Assembly: GCF_011397115.1 (NCBI RefSeq) | Contig: NZ_AP022822.1 | Coordinates: forward strand, 1-64,000 | Reading direction: 5' to 3' | From: Enterococcus saigonensis | GTDB lineage: Bacteria > Bacillota > Bacilli > Lactobacillales > Enterococcaceae | Length of the DNA: 64,000 nucleotides | In this document: one piece after another, positions 45,950 through 54,122 of the stretch | Position numbering within the stretch: the stretch's first letter is position 1 | Layout: the number at the start of each line of letters is the position of its first letter | The notes under the pieces: generated by a model | What the model saw: only the letters and a program-made list of their open reading frames with translations | Told to the model about the DNA's origin: nothing | Databases searched by the model: none | Translations under genes and position numbers: made by a program

Positions 45950-46024
45950 AGTTTTCTGAATTTTGATTGTTAGCATTTTTTTCACAGAGAAATTACTCTT
46001 TGTTTTTTGAATTATCAGAATATT
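45950..46024 (+). promoter_or_regulatory. CodY-box-like sites, distal pair
   Basis: AGTTTTCTGAATTTT (45950-45964) matches AATTTTCWGAAAATT at 12 of 15 positions, and AATTATCAGAATATT (46010-46024) at 13 of 15. CodY with branched-chain amino acids and GTP represses peptide uptake in low-GC Firmicutes. Confidence 0.6.
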
Positions 46025-46049
46025 TATATATATTTGTTTTTTTATGAAT

Positions 46050-46058
46050 AAAGTGTTG
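46050..46058 (+). promoter_or_regulatory. Candidate TldR guide-RNA target overlapping the -35 of the second oppA promoter
   Basis: AAAGTGTTG here is identical to 54000-54008, just downstream of the putative guide-RNA scaffold. The match covers the first three bases of the -35 hexamer. Bases immediately 5' (TTTATGAAT) would hold the target-adjacent motif. This is inference from one exact nine-base match. Confidence 0.45.
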
Positions 46059-46084
46059 CTTTTTTAATAATTATTGATTAAAAT
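46056..46084 (+). promoter_or_regulatory. Promoter of the second oppA
   Basis: TTGCTT (46056-46061), 17-base spacer, TAAAAT (46079-46084); start codon 65 bases downstream. Confidence 0.6.
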
Positions 46085-46092
46085 TTTCGTTA

Positions 46093-46123
46093 ACTTCAGA
46101 AAATGTTAAATATTCTGAAAATT
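46093..46123 (+). promoter_or_regulatory. CodY-box-like sites, proximal
   Basis: AATATTCTGAAAATT (46109-46123) matches the CodY consensus at 14 of 15 positions; a weaker overlapping motif around CTTCAGAAAATG lies at 46093. The position just downstream of the -10 fits a roadblock to transcription. Confidence 0.75.
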
Positions 46124-46148
46124 CAATACAAGACAAGGGGTAAAGGGA

Positions 46149-47822
46149 ATGAAAATGAAAAAGACATCATTATTCGGTGTTATTGCTGTCTGCGGTGTTG
46201 TGTTATCAGCATGCGGCAGTAACGGCGGCACAACAGATGGCAGCAGTGCTGCAGGCGGTTCTGGTAAAGAAGCGGACAAACAAGAGTTTAGAGTATCTGT
46301 CTTACAAGAAATGCCAAGTGCTGATTTATCACTTGCAACAGACACGATTAGTTTCACTGCGTTAAACAATGTTTACGAAGGAATTTATCGGTTAGACAAA
46401 GATAGCAAGCCAGTTCCAGCAGGCGCCGCTGAAGAAGCGAAGGTTAGTGAAGATGGTTTGAAATATACAATTAAATTAAGAGAAGATGCAAAATGGTCTG
46501 ACGGGGAACCTGTTAAAGCATCTGATTATGTTTTTGGTTGGCAACGGACAGTGGATTCAAAAACCGCTTCAGAGTACGCATATCTTTATGAACCAGTAGT
46601 AAATGCAGCTGAAATTACAGCCGGCAAAAAAGATAAATCTGAATTAGGGATTAAAGCAGTTAACGATTATGAATTAGAAATTACGTTAACACGTCCTACA
46701 CCTTACATGGATTATTTATTTGCTTTCCCTTCATTCTTCCCGCAACCGCAAAAAGTTGTTGAAAAAAATGGCGACAAATTTGCAACAAAATCTGATCAGT
46801 CAGTTTATAACGGACCTTTTGTTTTAGCAGGGTTTGATGGTCCGGGAACAGATACAGAGTGGGAATATAAGAAAAATGATACGTATTGGGATAAAGATAC
46901 AGTGAAATTAGATTCTGTTAAAGTTAGTGTTGTAAAAGAATCTTCAACAGGTTTGAATTTATTCAATGACGGCCAAACAGATGATGCAATTTTAAGTGGT
47001 GAATTAGCACAACAAAATGCAAATCAAGAAGCTTTCCAATCTGTAAAAGAAGCGCGAACTTCATACATTGAATTGAATCAACGGAAAAAAGATTCACCAT
47101 TTATGAATGAAGATTTACGTCTAGCAATTTCGTACGCGATTGACCGAAATGCAATTGTAAATTCAGTATTAGGGGACGGTTCTGTTGCCTCGACTGGTTT
47201 AATTCCATCGGATATGTCTAAAAATCCTAAAACCAATGAAGATTTCACTAAAGAAGCTGGTGATTTGGTAAGTTTTGATAAGAAAAAAGCCAAAGATCAT
47301 TGGGAAAAAGCGAAAAAAGCACTGGGTAAAGACAGTTTTACTTTTGATATCGTGGCTTCTGACGATGACGGCACCAAAAAAGTGCTAGAGTACTTGCAAA
47401 GTACATTGGAAGAAACGTTGGAGGGTATCAAAATTAAACCAACACCAGTACCGTTTTCTGTTCGTCTTGACCGTTCAAATAATGGTGAATTCGATATGGT
47501 ATTAGGTGGATGGGGTGCTGATTATTCTGATCCATCAAGCTTCACAGACTTGTTTGTTACAGGTAATTCTTATAACCGCGGTCAATGGTCAAATGCAGAC
47601 TATGACAAAGTAGTCAAAGAGTCTAACACAACAAATGCGGGTGATCCGGTTAAACGTTGGGAAAACTTACAAGAAGCAGATAAAATTATCAGCTCAACTG
47701 CTGGGGTAATTGGTGTTTACCAAAAGGCAGAAGGCCACATGATTAATCCGAAAGTAAAAGGTATCGTACACCACGCTGCCGGTGCTTCATGGGATTACAA
47801 ATGGACGTATGTAACAGAATAA
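46149..47822 (+). CDS. oppA: Oligopeptide ABC transporter, substrate-binding lipoprotein (copy 2)
   Basis: 557 aa, same family as the copy at 42939 but clearly diverged. Signal peptide residues 1-21 with lipobox LSAC, a Gly/Ser-rich linker, then QEFRVSVLQEMPSADLSLAT, NNVYEGIYRLDKDSKPVPAG and DYVFGWQRTVDSKT. It has its own promoter with CodY-like boxes and a possible TldR target, so its control differs from copy 1 (T-box). oppBCDF follow 0.75 kb downstream past a reversed gene. Confidence 0.94.
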   Translation: MKMKKTSLFGVIAVCGVVLSACGSNGGTTDGSSAAGGSGKEADKQEFRVSVLQEMPSADLSLATDTISFTALNNVYEGIYRLDKDSKPVPAGAAEEAKVSEDGLKYTIKLREDAKWSDGEPVKASDYVFGWQRTVDSKTASEYAYLYEPVVNAAEITAGKKDKSELGIKAVNDYELEITLTRPTPYMDYLFAFPSFFPQPQKVVEKNGDKFATKSDQSVYNGPFVLAGFDGPGTDTEWEYKKNDTYWDKDTVKLDSVKVSVVKESSTGLNLFNDGQTDDAILSGELAQQNANQEAFQSVKEARTSYIELNQRKKDSPFMNEDLRLAISYAIDRNAIVNSVLGDGSVASTGLIPSDMSKNPKTNEDFTKEAGDLVSFDKKKAKDHWEKAKKALGKDSFTFDIVASDDDGTKKVLEYLQSTLEETLEGIKIKPTPVPFSVRLDRSNNGEFDMVLGGWGADYSDPSSFTDLFVTGNSYNRGQWSNADYDKVVKESNTTNAGDPVKRWENLQEADKIISSTAGVIGVYQKAEGHMINPKVKGIVHHAAGASWDYKWTYVTE

Positions 47823-47876
47823 TAAGCACAACAAAAAACGAACACTTAAAACATCATCAAACGATTAAATAGTAAA

Positions 47877-47901
47877 AAGAGGCTGGCACTGCCAGCCTCT
47901 T
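47877..47901 (-). terminator. Terminator for the reversed DUF3899 gene
   Basis: AAGAGGCTGGC-ACT-GCCAGCCTCTT. The T run (TTTTT) follows only when read on the minus strand, so it serves the minus-strand gene. On the plus strand it would still form a stable hairpin after oppA copy 2. Confidence 0.85.
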
Positions 47902-47955
47902 GCAACTATTTGCTTATTTTTAGAAGGTGATTGGTGTTTTAGAAATTAATAATTA

Positions 47956-48297
47956 TTAAAAGTTATTTAGCATCAAAAAAATCAGCGATAAGACGAAAAT
48001 CACGCCGGCAATTTTCAACCAGAAGCCATACACGCCATCGCCAACTTGTGATAAAGGCGTATAGTTAGCTTTTTTCTTTTGCTTTCTTCCCAGCGCTTCA
48101 TGCATGGATCTTTGAAAAGTATCGAAGAAGCCAGAGGAAAAAACCCATAACAAGATGCCGACAATCAAAAAAGGTAATCCCAGCATGAAGAGGGTGTCAG
48201 ATAACGTTAGAAGACTTAAATTATTTTTAACAAGCCCCCAAATGATGGCGATACCGAAGATAAGAATGGAAATAAAATAGGGACGATATTTTTTCAT
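47956..48297 (-). CDS. DUF3899 membrane protein
   Basis: 113 aa with three membrane helices (about residues 7-24, 36-55 and 92-111). LLTLSDTLFMLGLPFLIVGILLW and GFFDTFQRSMHEAL-type text match DUF3899 proteins of unknown function. It interrupts the opp cluster on the opposite strand. AAGGAG lies upstream of the start. Confidence 0.8.
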   Translation of the reverse strand: MKKYRPYFISILIFGIAIIWGLVKNNLSLLTLSDTLFMLGLPFLIVGILLWVFSSGFFDTFQRSMHEALGRKQKKKANYTPLSQVGDGVYGFWLKIAGVIFVLSLIFLMLNNF

Positions 48298-48565
48298 AGT
48301 AAACTCCTTGTTTATCCTTTTTCAACTTGTCAGATGGCGTCTTATTGCTTAAGAGCAATTCAAGTTTTCAAAGCTTTTCTTTTACTTTAGCGAATCCATT
48401 TGCCAAAGTCAAAAGAGTTTTCAAAATGGCAGCAAAGTATCATACCTTGGTTTTATCGCTTTAGTGAAATTAAATTTGCTTCTGAAAGAAAAATAAATTG
48501 TTGATTAATTTGGATTGTACACGTTTTTGTTACTGCATTTTTTATTTATTAGGAGGAGAAATAAT
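48298..48565. other. Divergent spacer before oppB
   Basis: AT-rich, 268 bases. AGGAGGAG at 48551 fixes the oppB start. No clear promoter can be assigned; the oppBCDF genes may have a promoter here or depend on read-through from oppA copy 2. Confidence 0.4.
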
Positions 48566-49507
48566 TTGAATGACTTTCTCAAATATTTTCTAAAAAGGCT
48601 GTTTTTTATGCTGGTAACGCTGTGGTTGATTGCAACGATCACATTCTTTTTATCAAAAATGTTACCAGGGACGCCGTATACCAACGCGGAACGTTTGAGC
48701 CCAGATCAAATTGCGTTGCTAAACAAACAAATGGGTTTGGATAAACCAGTTATTGTGCAATATGGAACCTATCTGAAAAATTTACTTCAAGGTGATTTTG
48801 GAATTTCGTTCCAATTTAAGAATCAACCAGTGGCCGCGTTATTGGCTGGTCGCGTGGGGCCTTCTTTACAGTTAGGGATACAGGCAATTTTACTGGGGAC
48901 TTTAATTGGAATTATTTTAGGGACAATTTCTGCTATGAAACAAAATACATGGGTGGATACGTTAGCTACTTTAATTGCAATTTTAGGTCGCTCTATTCCC
49001 AACTTCGTCTTTGCTGTTTTACTACAATATGTTTTTGCAATAAAATTACACATTTTACCAATCGCCAAATGGGAAGGTTTTGCTTATACCATTTTGCCAA
49101 CTATCGCACTGGCGATGTCGCCTTTGGCTGACTCGGCTCGATTTATTCGAACGGAAATGGTAGAGGTTATGCATAGTGATTATGTAGAATTAGCACGTGC
49201 AAAAGGTCTAAGCCGTTGGGAAATTGCCTTTAAGCACGGTTTGCGAAATAGTCTAATCCCATTAATGACCTTATTAGGTCCTTTGGCAGTAGCATTAATG
49301 ACAGGTTCTTTGGTAGTTGAAAATATTTTTGCTATTCCTGGTATAGGAGAGCAATTTGTAAAATCGATTACCACTAATGACTATCCTACAATTATGGCGG
49401 TAACAGTTTTGTATTCGGCAATGTTAATCATCGTCATTTTGGTTGTTGATTTATTATACGGCATTGTTGATCCACGAATCCGCGTGTCAGGAGGGAGTAA
49501 AGGCTAA
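48566..49507 (+). CDS. oppB: Oligopeptide ABC transporter permease OppB
   Basis: 313 aa with six membrane helices. MLVTLWLIATITFFLSKMLP at the start and the EAA loop ARAKGLSRWEIAFKHGLRN near residue 210 are standard. TTG 48566 is preferred because AGGAGGAG lies 8 bases upstream; the frame extends further without homology. The last base of the stop is the first of the oppC ATG (TAATG). Confidence 0.95.
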   Translation: MNDFLKYFLKRLFFMLVTLWLIATITFFLSKMLPGTPYTNAERLSPDQIALLNKQMGLDKPVIVQYGTYLKNLLQGDFGISFQFKNQPVAALLAGRVGPSLQLGIQAILLGTLIGIILGTISAMKQNTWVDTLATLIAILGRSIPNFVFAVLLQYVFAIKLHILPIAKWEGFAYTILPTIALAMSPLADSARFIRTEMVEVMHSDYVELARAKGLSRWEIAFKHGLRNSLIPLMTLLGPLAVALMTGSLVVENIFAIPGIGEQFVKSITTNDYPTIMAVTVLYSAMLIIVILVVDLLYGIVDPRIRVSGGSKG

Positions 49508-50550
49508 TGGAAAATGTAAAACCTAAATACGATACGATTGCCAAAATCCCAGCGTCAGAATTTGAGTTGTACCACGGCAGTACCATTAAAGAACGAGAAA
49601 TGATCGCTGCGCCGTCTTTGACTTTCTTACAAGACTCTTGGCGGCGCCTGAGAAAAAATAAAGCAGCAGTAATATGTATGGCAATTTTGGTAGTGATTAT
49701 TCTTGTCTCCATTATTTCGATTTTCTTTTCACCTCATAATCCAACCAAACAAAATGTTGCTTACATGAATTTACCGCCTCGCATTCCTGGGATTGATATC
49801 AATGGTTTAAACGGAAAAGCGATGGTGGGCGGACAATTGGTTGATAAATATGCAGCGGCAAATGTCCCGGATAATTTAAATTATTATTTTGGTACTGACG
49901 GCTTAGGTCGTGATGTTTTGAGTCGTCTGCTGATGGGGACACGAGTTTCATTATTGATTGCCTTTATTGCAGCGATGTTTGATATTATTTTTGGTGTTAC
50001 TTACGGTTTAATTTCCGGTTTAAAAGGTGGCACTGTCGACACTTTGATGCAACGAATTTTGGAAATTCTTTCAGGTATTCCCAATTTAGTCGTAATGATT
50101 TTAATGTTGGTTGTTTTTGAACCAGGGATCCCGTCGATCATCGCAGCTATGGCAATCACCAACTGGATTCCAATGGCGCGGATTGTGCGGGCGCAAACAT
50201 TAAAATTAAAAGATCAAGAATTTGTTTTGGCTGCTCAAACGTTAGGCGAAAGTAATTTCAAAATTGCCTTTAAACATATTTTACCCAATATCTCCAGTGT
50301 TATTATTGTACAGATGATGTTTAGTATTCCAACGGCGATTTTCTTTGAAGCTTTCTTGAGCTTCATTGGCTTAGGTTTGACACCGCCGAATGCTTCATTA
50401 GGTACAATGTTAAGCGATGGTTACAAAACCTTCCAATATCTGCCTTACCTGTTGTGGGTACCAGCAGTTACATTGTCAGTCATCATGATTGCCTTCAACT
50501 TATTAGCTGATGGTCTTCGTGATGCCTTTGATCCGAAAATGAAAGAGTGA
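49507..50550 (+). CDS. oppC: Oligopeptide ABC transporter permease OppC
   Basis: 347 aa. N-terminal cytoplasmic segment, first membrane helix near residue 60 (AAVICMAILVVIILVSIISI), then YYFGTDGLGRDVLSRLLMGT and the EAA loop LAAQTLGESNFKIAFKHILP. Coupled by overlap to oppB and oppD. Partner of OppB in the membrane channel. Confidence 0.96.
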   Translation: MENVKPKYDTIAKIPASEFELYHGSTIKEREMIAAPSLTFLQDSWRRLRKNKAAVICMAILVVIILVSIISIFFSPHNPTKQNVAYMNLPPRIPGIDINGLNGKAMVGGQLVDKYAAANVPDNLNYYFGTDGLGRDVLSRLLMGTRVSLLIAFIAAMFDIIFGVTYGLISGLKGGTVDTLMQRILEILSGIPNLVVMILMLVVFEPGIPSIIAAMAITNWIPMARIVRAQTLKLKDQEFVLAAQTLGESNFKIAFKHILPNISSVIIVQMMFSIPTAIFFEAFLSFIGLGLTPPNASLGTMLSDGYKTFQYLPYLLWVPAVTLSVIMIAFNLLADGLRDAFDPKMKE

Positions 50551-51596
50551 TGATGATGCCAGAAAAAGTATTAGAAGTTAAAGACTTGGAAATCTCCTTT
50601 GATACTTATGCGGGAACTGTTCGCGCAATTCGCAATGTTAGTTTTGACCTTTATAAAGGAGAGACGCTGGCGATTGTGGGGGAATCTGGTTCTGGTAAAT
50701 CGGTAACCACTCGCAGTATTATGGGACTTCTAGCAAGTAATGCAAATATCGATAACGGGGAGATTCTTTTTAAAAATTCCGATATTGTCAAAAAAACGGA
50801 AAAAGAAATGCAAAAAATTCGGGGTAAGGAAATCGCTATGATTTTTCAAGATCCTATGACTTCCTTAGATCCGACGATGCCTATTGGCAAACAAGTTGCA
50901 GAGTCTTTGATTATTCACAATAAAGTCTCTAAAAAAGAAGCATTGGCTTCTGCATTAGAATTATTAAATTTAGTGGGTATTCCGAATGCCGAAAAACGTT
51001 TGAAAAACTATCCTCATCAATTTTCTGGTGGGCAACGGCAACGGATAGTGATTGCTATTGCGCTTATTTGTTATCCGGAAGTTCTTATTGCGGATGAACC
51101 AACAACAGCTTTAGACGTCACAATCCAAGCTCAAATTTTGGAATTAATGAAAGATATTCAGAAAAAAATTAATACCTCAATTATTTTTATCACCCACGAT
51201 TTAGGCGTGGTAGCAAACGTAGCCGATCGGGTGGCTGTAATGTATGGTGGACGGATTGTGGAAGTCGGAACGGCAGAAGAAATTTTTTATAATCCACAGC
51301 ATCCGTATACATGGGGGTTACTGGGTTCAATGCCGACTTTAGAAGGGGATGAAGAGCGCTTATATGCTATCCCTGGTTCACCACCAGATTTACTACAACC
51401 ACCAACAGGGGACGCTTTTTATCCTCGAAATGAATTTGCTTTGAAAATTGATACGGAGCAAGCACCGCCTTACTTTGAAGTTTCCCAAACGCATAAGGCG
51501 GCCACCTGGCTATTGGCACCACAAGCTCCTAAAGTAACACCACCGGCAGAGATTGTCCGTCGTTGGGAAATTTTCAAAGAAAAACAAAATGCCTAA
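50550..51596 (+). CDS. oppD: Oligopeptide ABC transporter ATPase OppD
   Basis: 348 aa. Walker A GESGSGKSVTTRSIMGL, signature FSGGQRQRIVIAIALI, Walker B VLIADEPTTALDVT and the C-terminal oligopeptide-transporter extension (GSMPTLEGDEERLYAIPG). The start overlaps the oppC stop (TGATGATGATG); any of three consecutive ATGs could be used. The usual Cys cluster of the C-terminal region is not obvious. Confidence 0.95.
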   Translation: MMMPEKVLEVKDLEISFDTYAGTVRAIRNVSFDLYKGETLAIVGESGSGKSVTTRSIMGLLASNANIDNGEILFKNSDIVKKTEKEMQKIRGKEIAMIFQDPMTSLDPTMPIGKQVAESLIIHNKVSKKEALASALELLNLVGIPNAEKRLKNYPHQFSGGQRQRIVIAIALICYPEVLIADEPTTALDVTIQAQILELMKDIQKKINTSIIFITHDLGVVANVADRVAVMYGGRIVEVGTAEEIFYNPQHPYTWGLLGSMPTLEGDEERLYAIPGSPPDLLQPPTGDAFYPRNEFALKIDTEQAPPYFEVSQTHKAATWLLAPQAPKVTPPAEIVRRWEIFKEKQNA

Positions 51597-51608
51597 GGAG
51601 GTAGCCGC

Positions 51609-52568
51609 GTGAAAAAAGTTTTGTTAAACGTAAATCATTTGAAGCAATACTTCAATGTGGGGCGTAAAGATGAAGTCAAAGCAGTAGATGATATTAGCTT
51701 TCACATCTACGAAGGTGAAACCTTTGGCTTAGTGGGAGAATCCGGTAGTGGCAAATCAACAACCGGGCGGACGATTATCCGTTTAAACACACCTACTGGC
51801 GGAGAAATCGACTTTGATGGTCAAGATGTAATGAAAATTAAAGGCAAAGAAGGTTTAAAAGAATTTCGGCGCGACGTACAAATGATTTTTCAAGATCCTT
51901 ATGCTTCTTTAAATCCTCGTATGAAAGTGCGGGATATTATTGCAGAAGGAATTGATATAAACGGGCTTGCGCAAGATGAAAAAGAACGCAATGCCCGCGT
52001 GGATGAGTTATTGGAAACTGTTGGTTTAAATCCCAGTCATGGCACCCGTTATCCTCACGAGTTCTCCGGTGGGCAGCGACAACGGATTGGTATTGCCCGT
52101 GCTTTAGCGGTAAAACCAAAATTTATTATTTGTGATGAGCCAATTTCGGCTTTGGATGTTTCCATTCAAGCACAAGTTGTTAATTTGTTACAAGACTTAC
52201 AGGAACAGCAAAATTTAACATATCTATTTATTGCCCATGATTTATCTATGGTGAAACATATCAGTGATCGGATTGGGGTTATGCATTTAGGTAAATTATT
52301 GGAAGTCGGAACGAGCGATGCCATTTATAATTATGGTGTTCATCCTTACACAGAAAGTCTTTTGTCAGCAATCCCATTACATGATCCAGATCACGAACGT
52401 AATCGTAAACGCATCAAGTATCAACCCCAACCAGATGACGGAAAACAAAGGGGAATGCACGAAATTGCTGAAGGACATTATGTGTATTGTTCAGAAGATG
52501 AAATTCCGCTTTTTAAAGAAAAATTACAGCGGAAATTAACACAAGGTCAAGTTGAAGCTGCTTTTTAG
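51609..52568 (+). CDS. oppF: Oligopeptide ABC transporter ATPase OppF
   Basis: 319 aa. Walker A GESGSGKSTTGRTIIRL, Q-loop MIFQDPYASLNPRM, signature FSGGQRQRIGIARALA and Walker B FIICDEPISALDVS. GTG start behind AAGGAGG. Last gene of oppBCDF; the TnpB-derived gene follows 242 bases later in the same orientation. Confidence 0.96.
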   Translation: MKKVLLNVNHLKQYFNVGRKDEVKAVDDISFHIYEGETFGLVGESGSGKSTTGRTIIRLNTPTGGEIDFDGQDVMKIKGKEGLKEFRRDVQMIFQDPYASLNPRMKVRDIIAEGIDINGLAQDEKERNARVDELLETVGLNPSHGTRYPHEFSGGQRQRIGIARALAVKPKFIICDEPISALDVSIQAQVVNLLQDLQEQQNLTYLFIAHDLSMVKHISDRIGVMHLGKLLEVGTSDAIYNYGVHPYTESLLSAIPLHDPDHERNRKRIKYQPQPDDGKQRGMHEIAEGHYVYCSEDEIPLFKEKLQRKLTQGQVEAAF

Positions 52569-52810
52569 ATAAAAAAAGAGCTTTGTAGGATGGTTAACGT
52601 TTTCCTTTGTGTTCTTTGGGAATAAGTCAAAATTTCAAAAAATTTACGAAACCGATATAAATGCTAGCTTAAATCTCGTACTAACGAATTTAGAAAGTAT
52701 TTTTGTAAGATTAGAAAATTTGTTAGGTCAGGTTAAGTAGGGCAAGGGGAATATTCCTACGAAAAGCCGCCACAACTGAAGGAATAATCAGTGAGGGGAG
52801 GCAGGTACCA
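52569..52810 (+). promoter_or_regulatory. Spacer with structured leader before the TnpB-like gene
   Basis: The last 70 bases are unusually GC-rich for the region and fold: GGGGAATATTCC, then GCCGCC...GGGGAGGC enclosing ACTGA/TCAGT (about 52741-52802). AGGGGAGG also serves as the ribosome site of the next gene, so folding could control its translation. No terminator was identified after oppF. Confidence 0.5.
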
Positions 52811-53851
52811 ATTAAGACATTAAAGGCTTATAGATTTGCGCTTTATCCTGACGAAGCCCAAAAACATTTTTTTATTCAGACTTTTGGCTGCGTTCGTTTT
52901 ACGTATAATATGCTGTTAACACTACGACAGCAAGAAAGTGGCAAAACTGTTGAAGAACGTACTTCAGCACGTTTACAAAAACAGAAGATGACGCCAGCTA
53001 AGTTAAAAAAAGATTATCCTTTTTTAAAAGCAACAGATAGCTTAGCTTTGGCTAATGCACAGCGTAATTTGGAAAAAGCTTTTCAAAATTATTATCGCGG
53101 TCGTGCCAGTTATCCCAAGTTAAAAAGTAAGAAAAGTGCTTGGCAGTCGTATACGACGAATAATCAAGGACATACTATTTACCTAGCAGAAGACGGTTTG
53201 AAGCTTCCTAAGTTAAAAAGCAAAGTTTTAGTGCATCAACATCGCAGCGTTGCAGGGAAAATTCGTTCAGCAACTATTTCAGCTAAAAATCGGCAAGAAT
53301 TTTATGTTTCTTTATTATGTGAAGAAGACATTCCGGCATTACCCAAAACGGGCAGTGAAATTGAAATTGCCTACGATCCAACAGGCTTGGTGGTGACGAA
53401 TAAACCTATTGTGGGGATACCCACCTTTTGCCAAACCCAAGTTCTAGAAAAACTAAAAAAAGCGCAACGCCGACTTAGTTGTCGGGCTAAGAGTGCGCAA
53501 CGCCGCAATGCTAAACTAGAACAAGCGAAAAACTATCAAAAGCAAAAATCCCAGGTGCAACAATTGTATATTCACAAGCTGAAACAAAAAGAGGATTTCA
53601 CCGAACAACTTTCTATTGCTCTTTTGCGCCAGTTTGATTGTATTATTATCACAAAACCACCAGAATTGCGGGAGAATAAAGAAAGCAAAGCGGCTAAAAC
53701 CGTAAAAAAAAGTAAACACACCACTGTTTTCCCAAGTTTTGAGGATAATTTTACTTTAAGTGATTGGAATCGGTTGCTTTTAAAATTAAAATATAAGGCC
53801 GAGTGGTATGAAAAAGAGCTGGTTTTTATTTGTCCTACTAATGGAAAATAA
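52811..53851 (+). CDS. tldR: TnpB-derived, nuclease-dead, C-terminally truncated protein (TldR-like RNA-guided repressor)
   Basis: 346 aa from an apparent ATT start. The N-terminus KTLKAYRFALYPDEAQKHFF and FGCVRFTYNMLL is that of TnpB nucleases. In the RuvC part, the strand usually reading GIDLG is AYDPTG (Asp189 kept), while the position of the catalytic Glu in VIEDLN is Thr281 (IIITKPPEL). The protein ends at VFICPTNGK right after YKAEWYEKELV, so the zinc finger (CxxC pairs) and RuvC-III Asp are absent. No TnpA or transposon ends were seen. Directly downstream of oppF and followed by structured RNA, this matches published oppF-associated TldRs. The ATG at 52910 would delete the conserved N-terminus; ATT has AGGGGAGG 8-9 bases upstream. 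Confidence 0.85.
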   Translation: MKTLKAYRFALYPDEAQKHFFIQTFGCVRFTYNMLLTLRQQESGKTVEERTSARLQKQKMTPAKLKKDYPFLKATDSLALANAQRNLEKAFQNYYRGRASYPKLKSKKSAWQSYTTNNQGHTIYLAEDGLKLPKLKSKVLVHQHRSVAGKIRSATISAKNRQEFYVSLLCEEDIPALPKTGSEIEIAYDPTGLVVTNKPIVGIPTFCQTQVLEKLKKAQRRLSCRAKSAQRRNAKLEQAKNYQKQKSQVQQLYIHKLKQKEDFTEQLSIALLRQFDCIIITKPPELRENKESKAAKTVKKSKHTTVFPSFEDNFTLSDWNRLLLKLKYKAEWYEKELVFICPTNGK

Positions 53852-54010
53852 AACTGGCGCAGGAAGTCTAGCGCACTTTCTTTATAATGAATTGATTTAA
53901 ACTGATTTAATCAAGTGTTTGCCAGCGAAATACGTTACAAAAAGAATAACTATTTTTGTAAAACTGGAAGGAGCTCCAGGGTTCGCCTTGGGTATATAAA
54001 AAGTGTTGAC
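53852..54010 (+). ncRNA. Putative TldR guide RNA (omega-RNA-derived scaffold plus guide)
   Basis: Structured region right after tldR, same strand, where TnpB-family guide RNAs are encoded. CTGGC (about 53854) can pair with GCCAG (near 53925). ACAAAAA pairs with TTTTTGT (about 53937-53959), GGAGCTCC is self-complementary, and the last element is CCAGGG-TTCG-CCTTGG (53976-53991), a UUCG-capped stem. The following bases, GTATATAAAAAGTGTTG, would carry the guide. The guide start and length are not determinable by eye. Confidence 0.6.
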
Positions 54011-54057
54011 ACTTTTGTTTCTAGGAATCCGCTCACTAATTATGATTAACCATTCCG

Positions 54058-54122
54058 GCTTCTTTTAAAGAAGCAATAAAAGCTCTAATACAAGGGAGAA
54101 GACCTTGGCTTAGGGCTTTTTA
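54058..54122 (+). terminator. Terminator downstream of the guide-RNA region
   Basis: A small perfect hairpin (GCTTCTTT-T-AAAGAAGC, 54058-54074) precedes a terminator with arms AAAAGCTCTAA and TTAGGGCTTTT, and inner CAAGG/CCTTG. It would end the tldR-guide RNA transcript before the SDR gene. Confidence 0.82.

Noticed and set aside
52741..52806. Cobalamin-type riboswitch before the TnpB-like gene
   Set aside because: Some text (GCCACAACTG, CAGGTACC) recalls the B12 box, but the core order and spacing do not fit; treated only as a structured leader.
52910..53851. Active IS200/IS605-type transposon
   Set aside because: No TnpA, no recognisable ends, catalytic Glu missing and C-terminus lost.
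54000..54015. TTGACA in the guide-RNA region as a promoter -35
   Set aside because: No -10 at 16-19 bases; the bases form a hairpin (AAAAGTG/CACTTTT) and fit better as guide region or RNA 3' structure.
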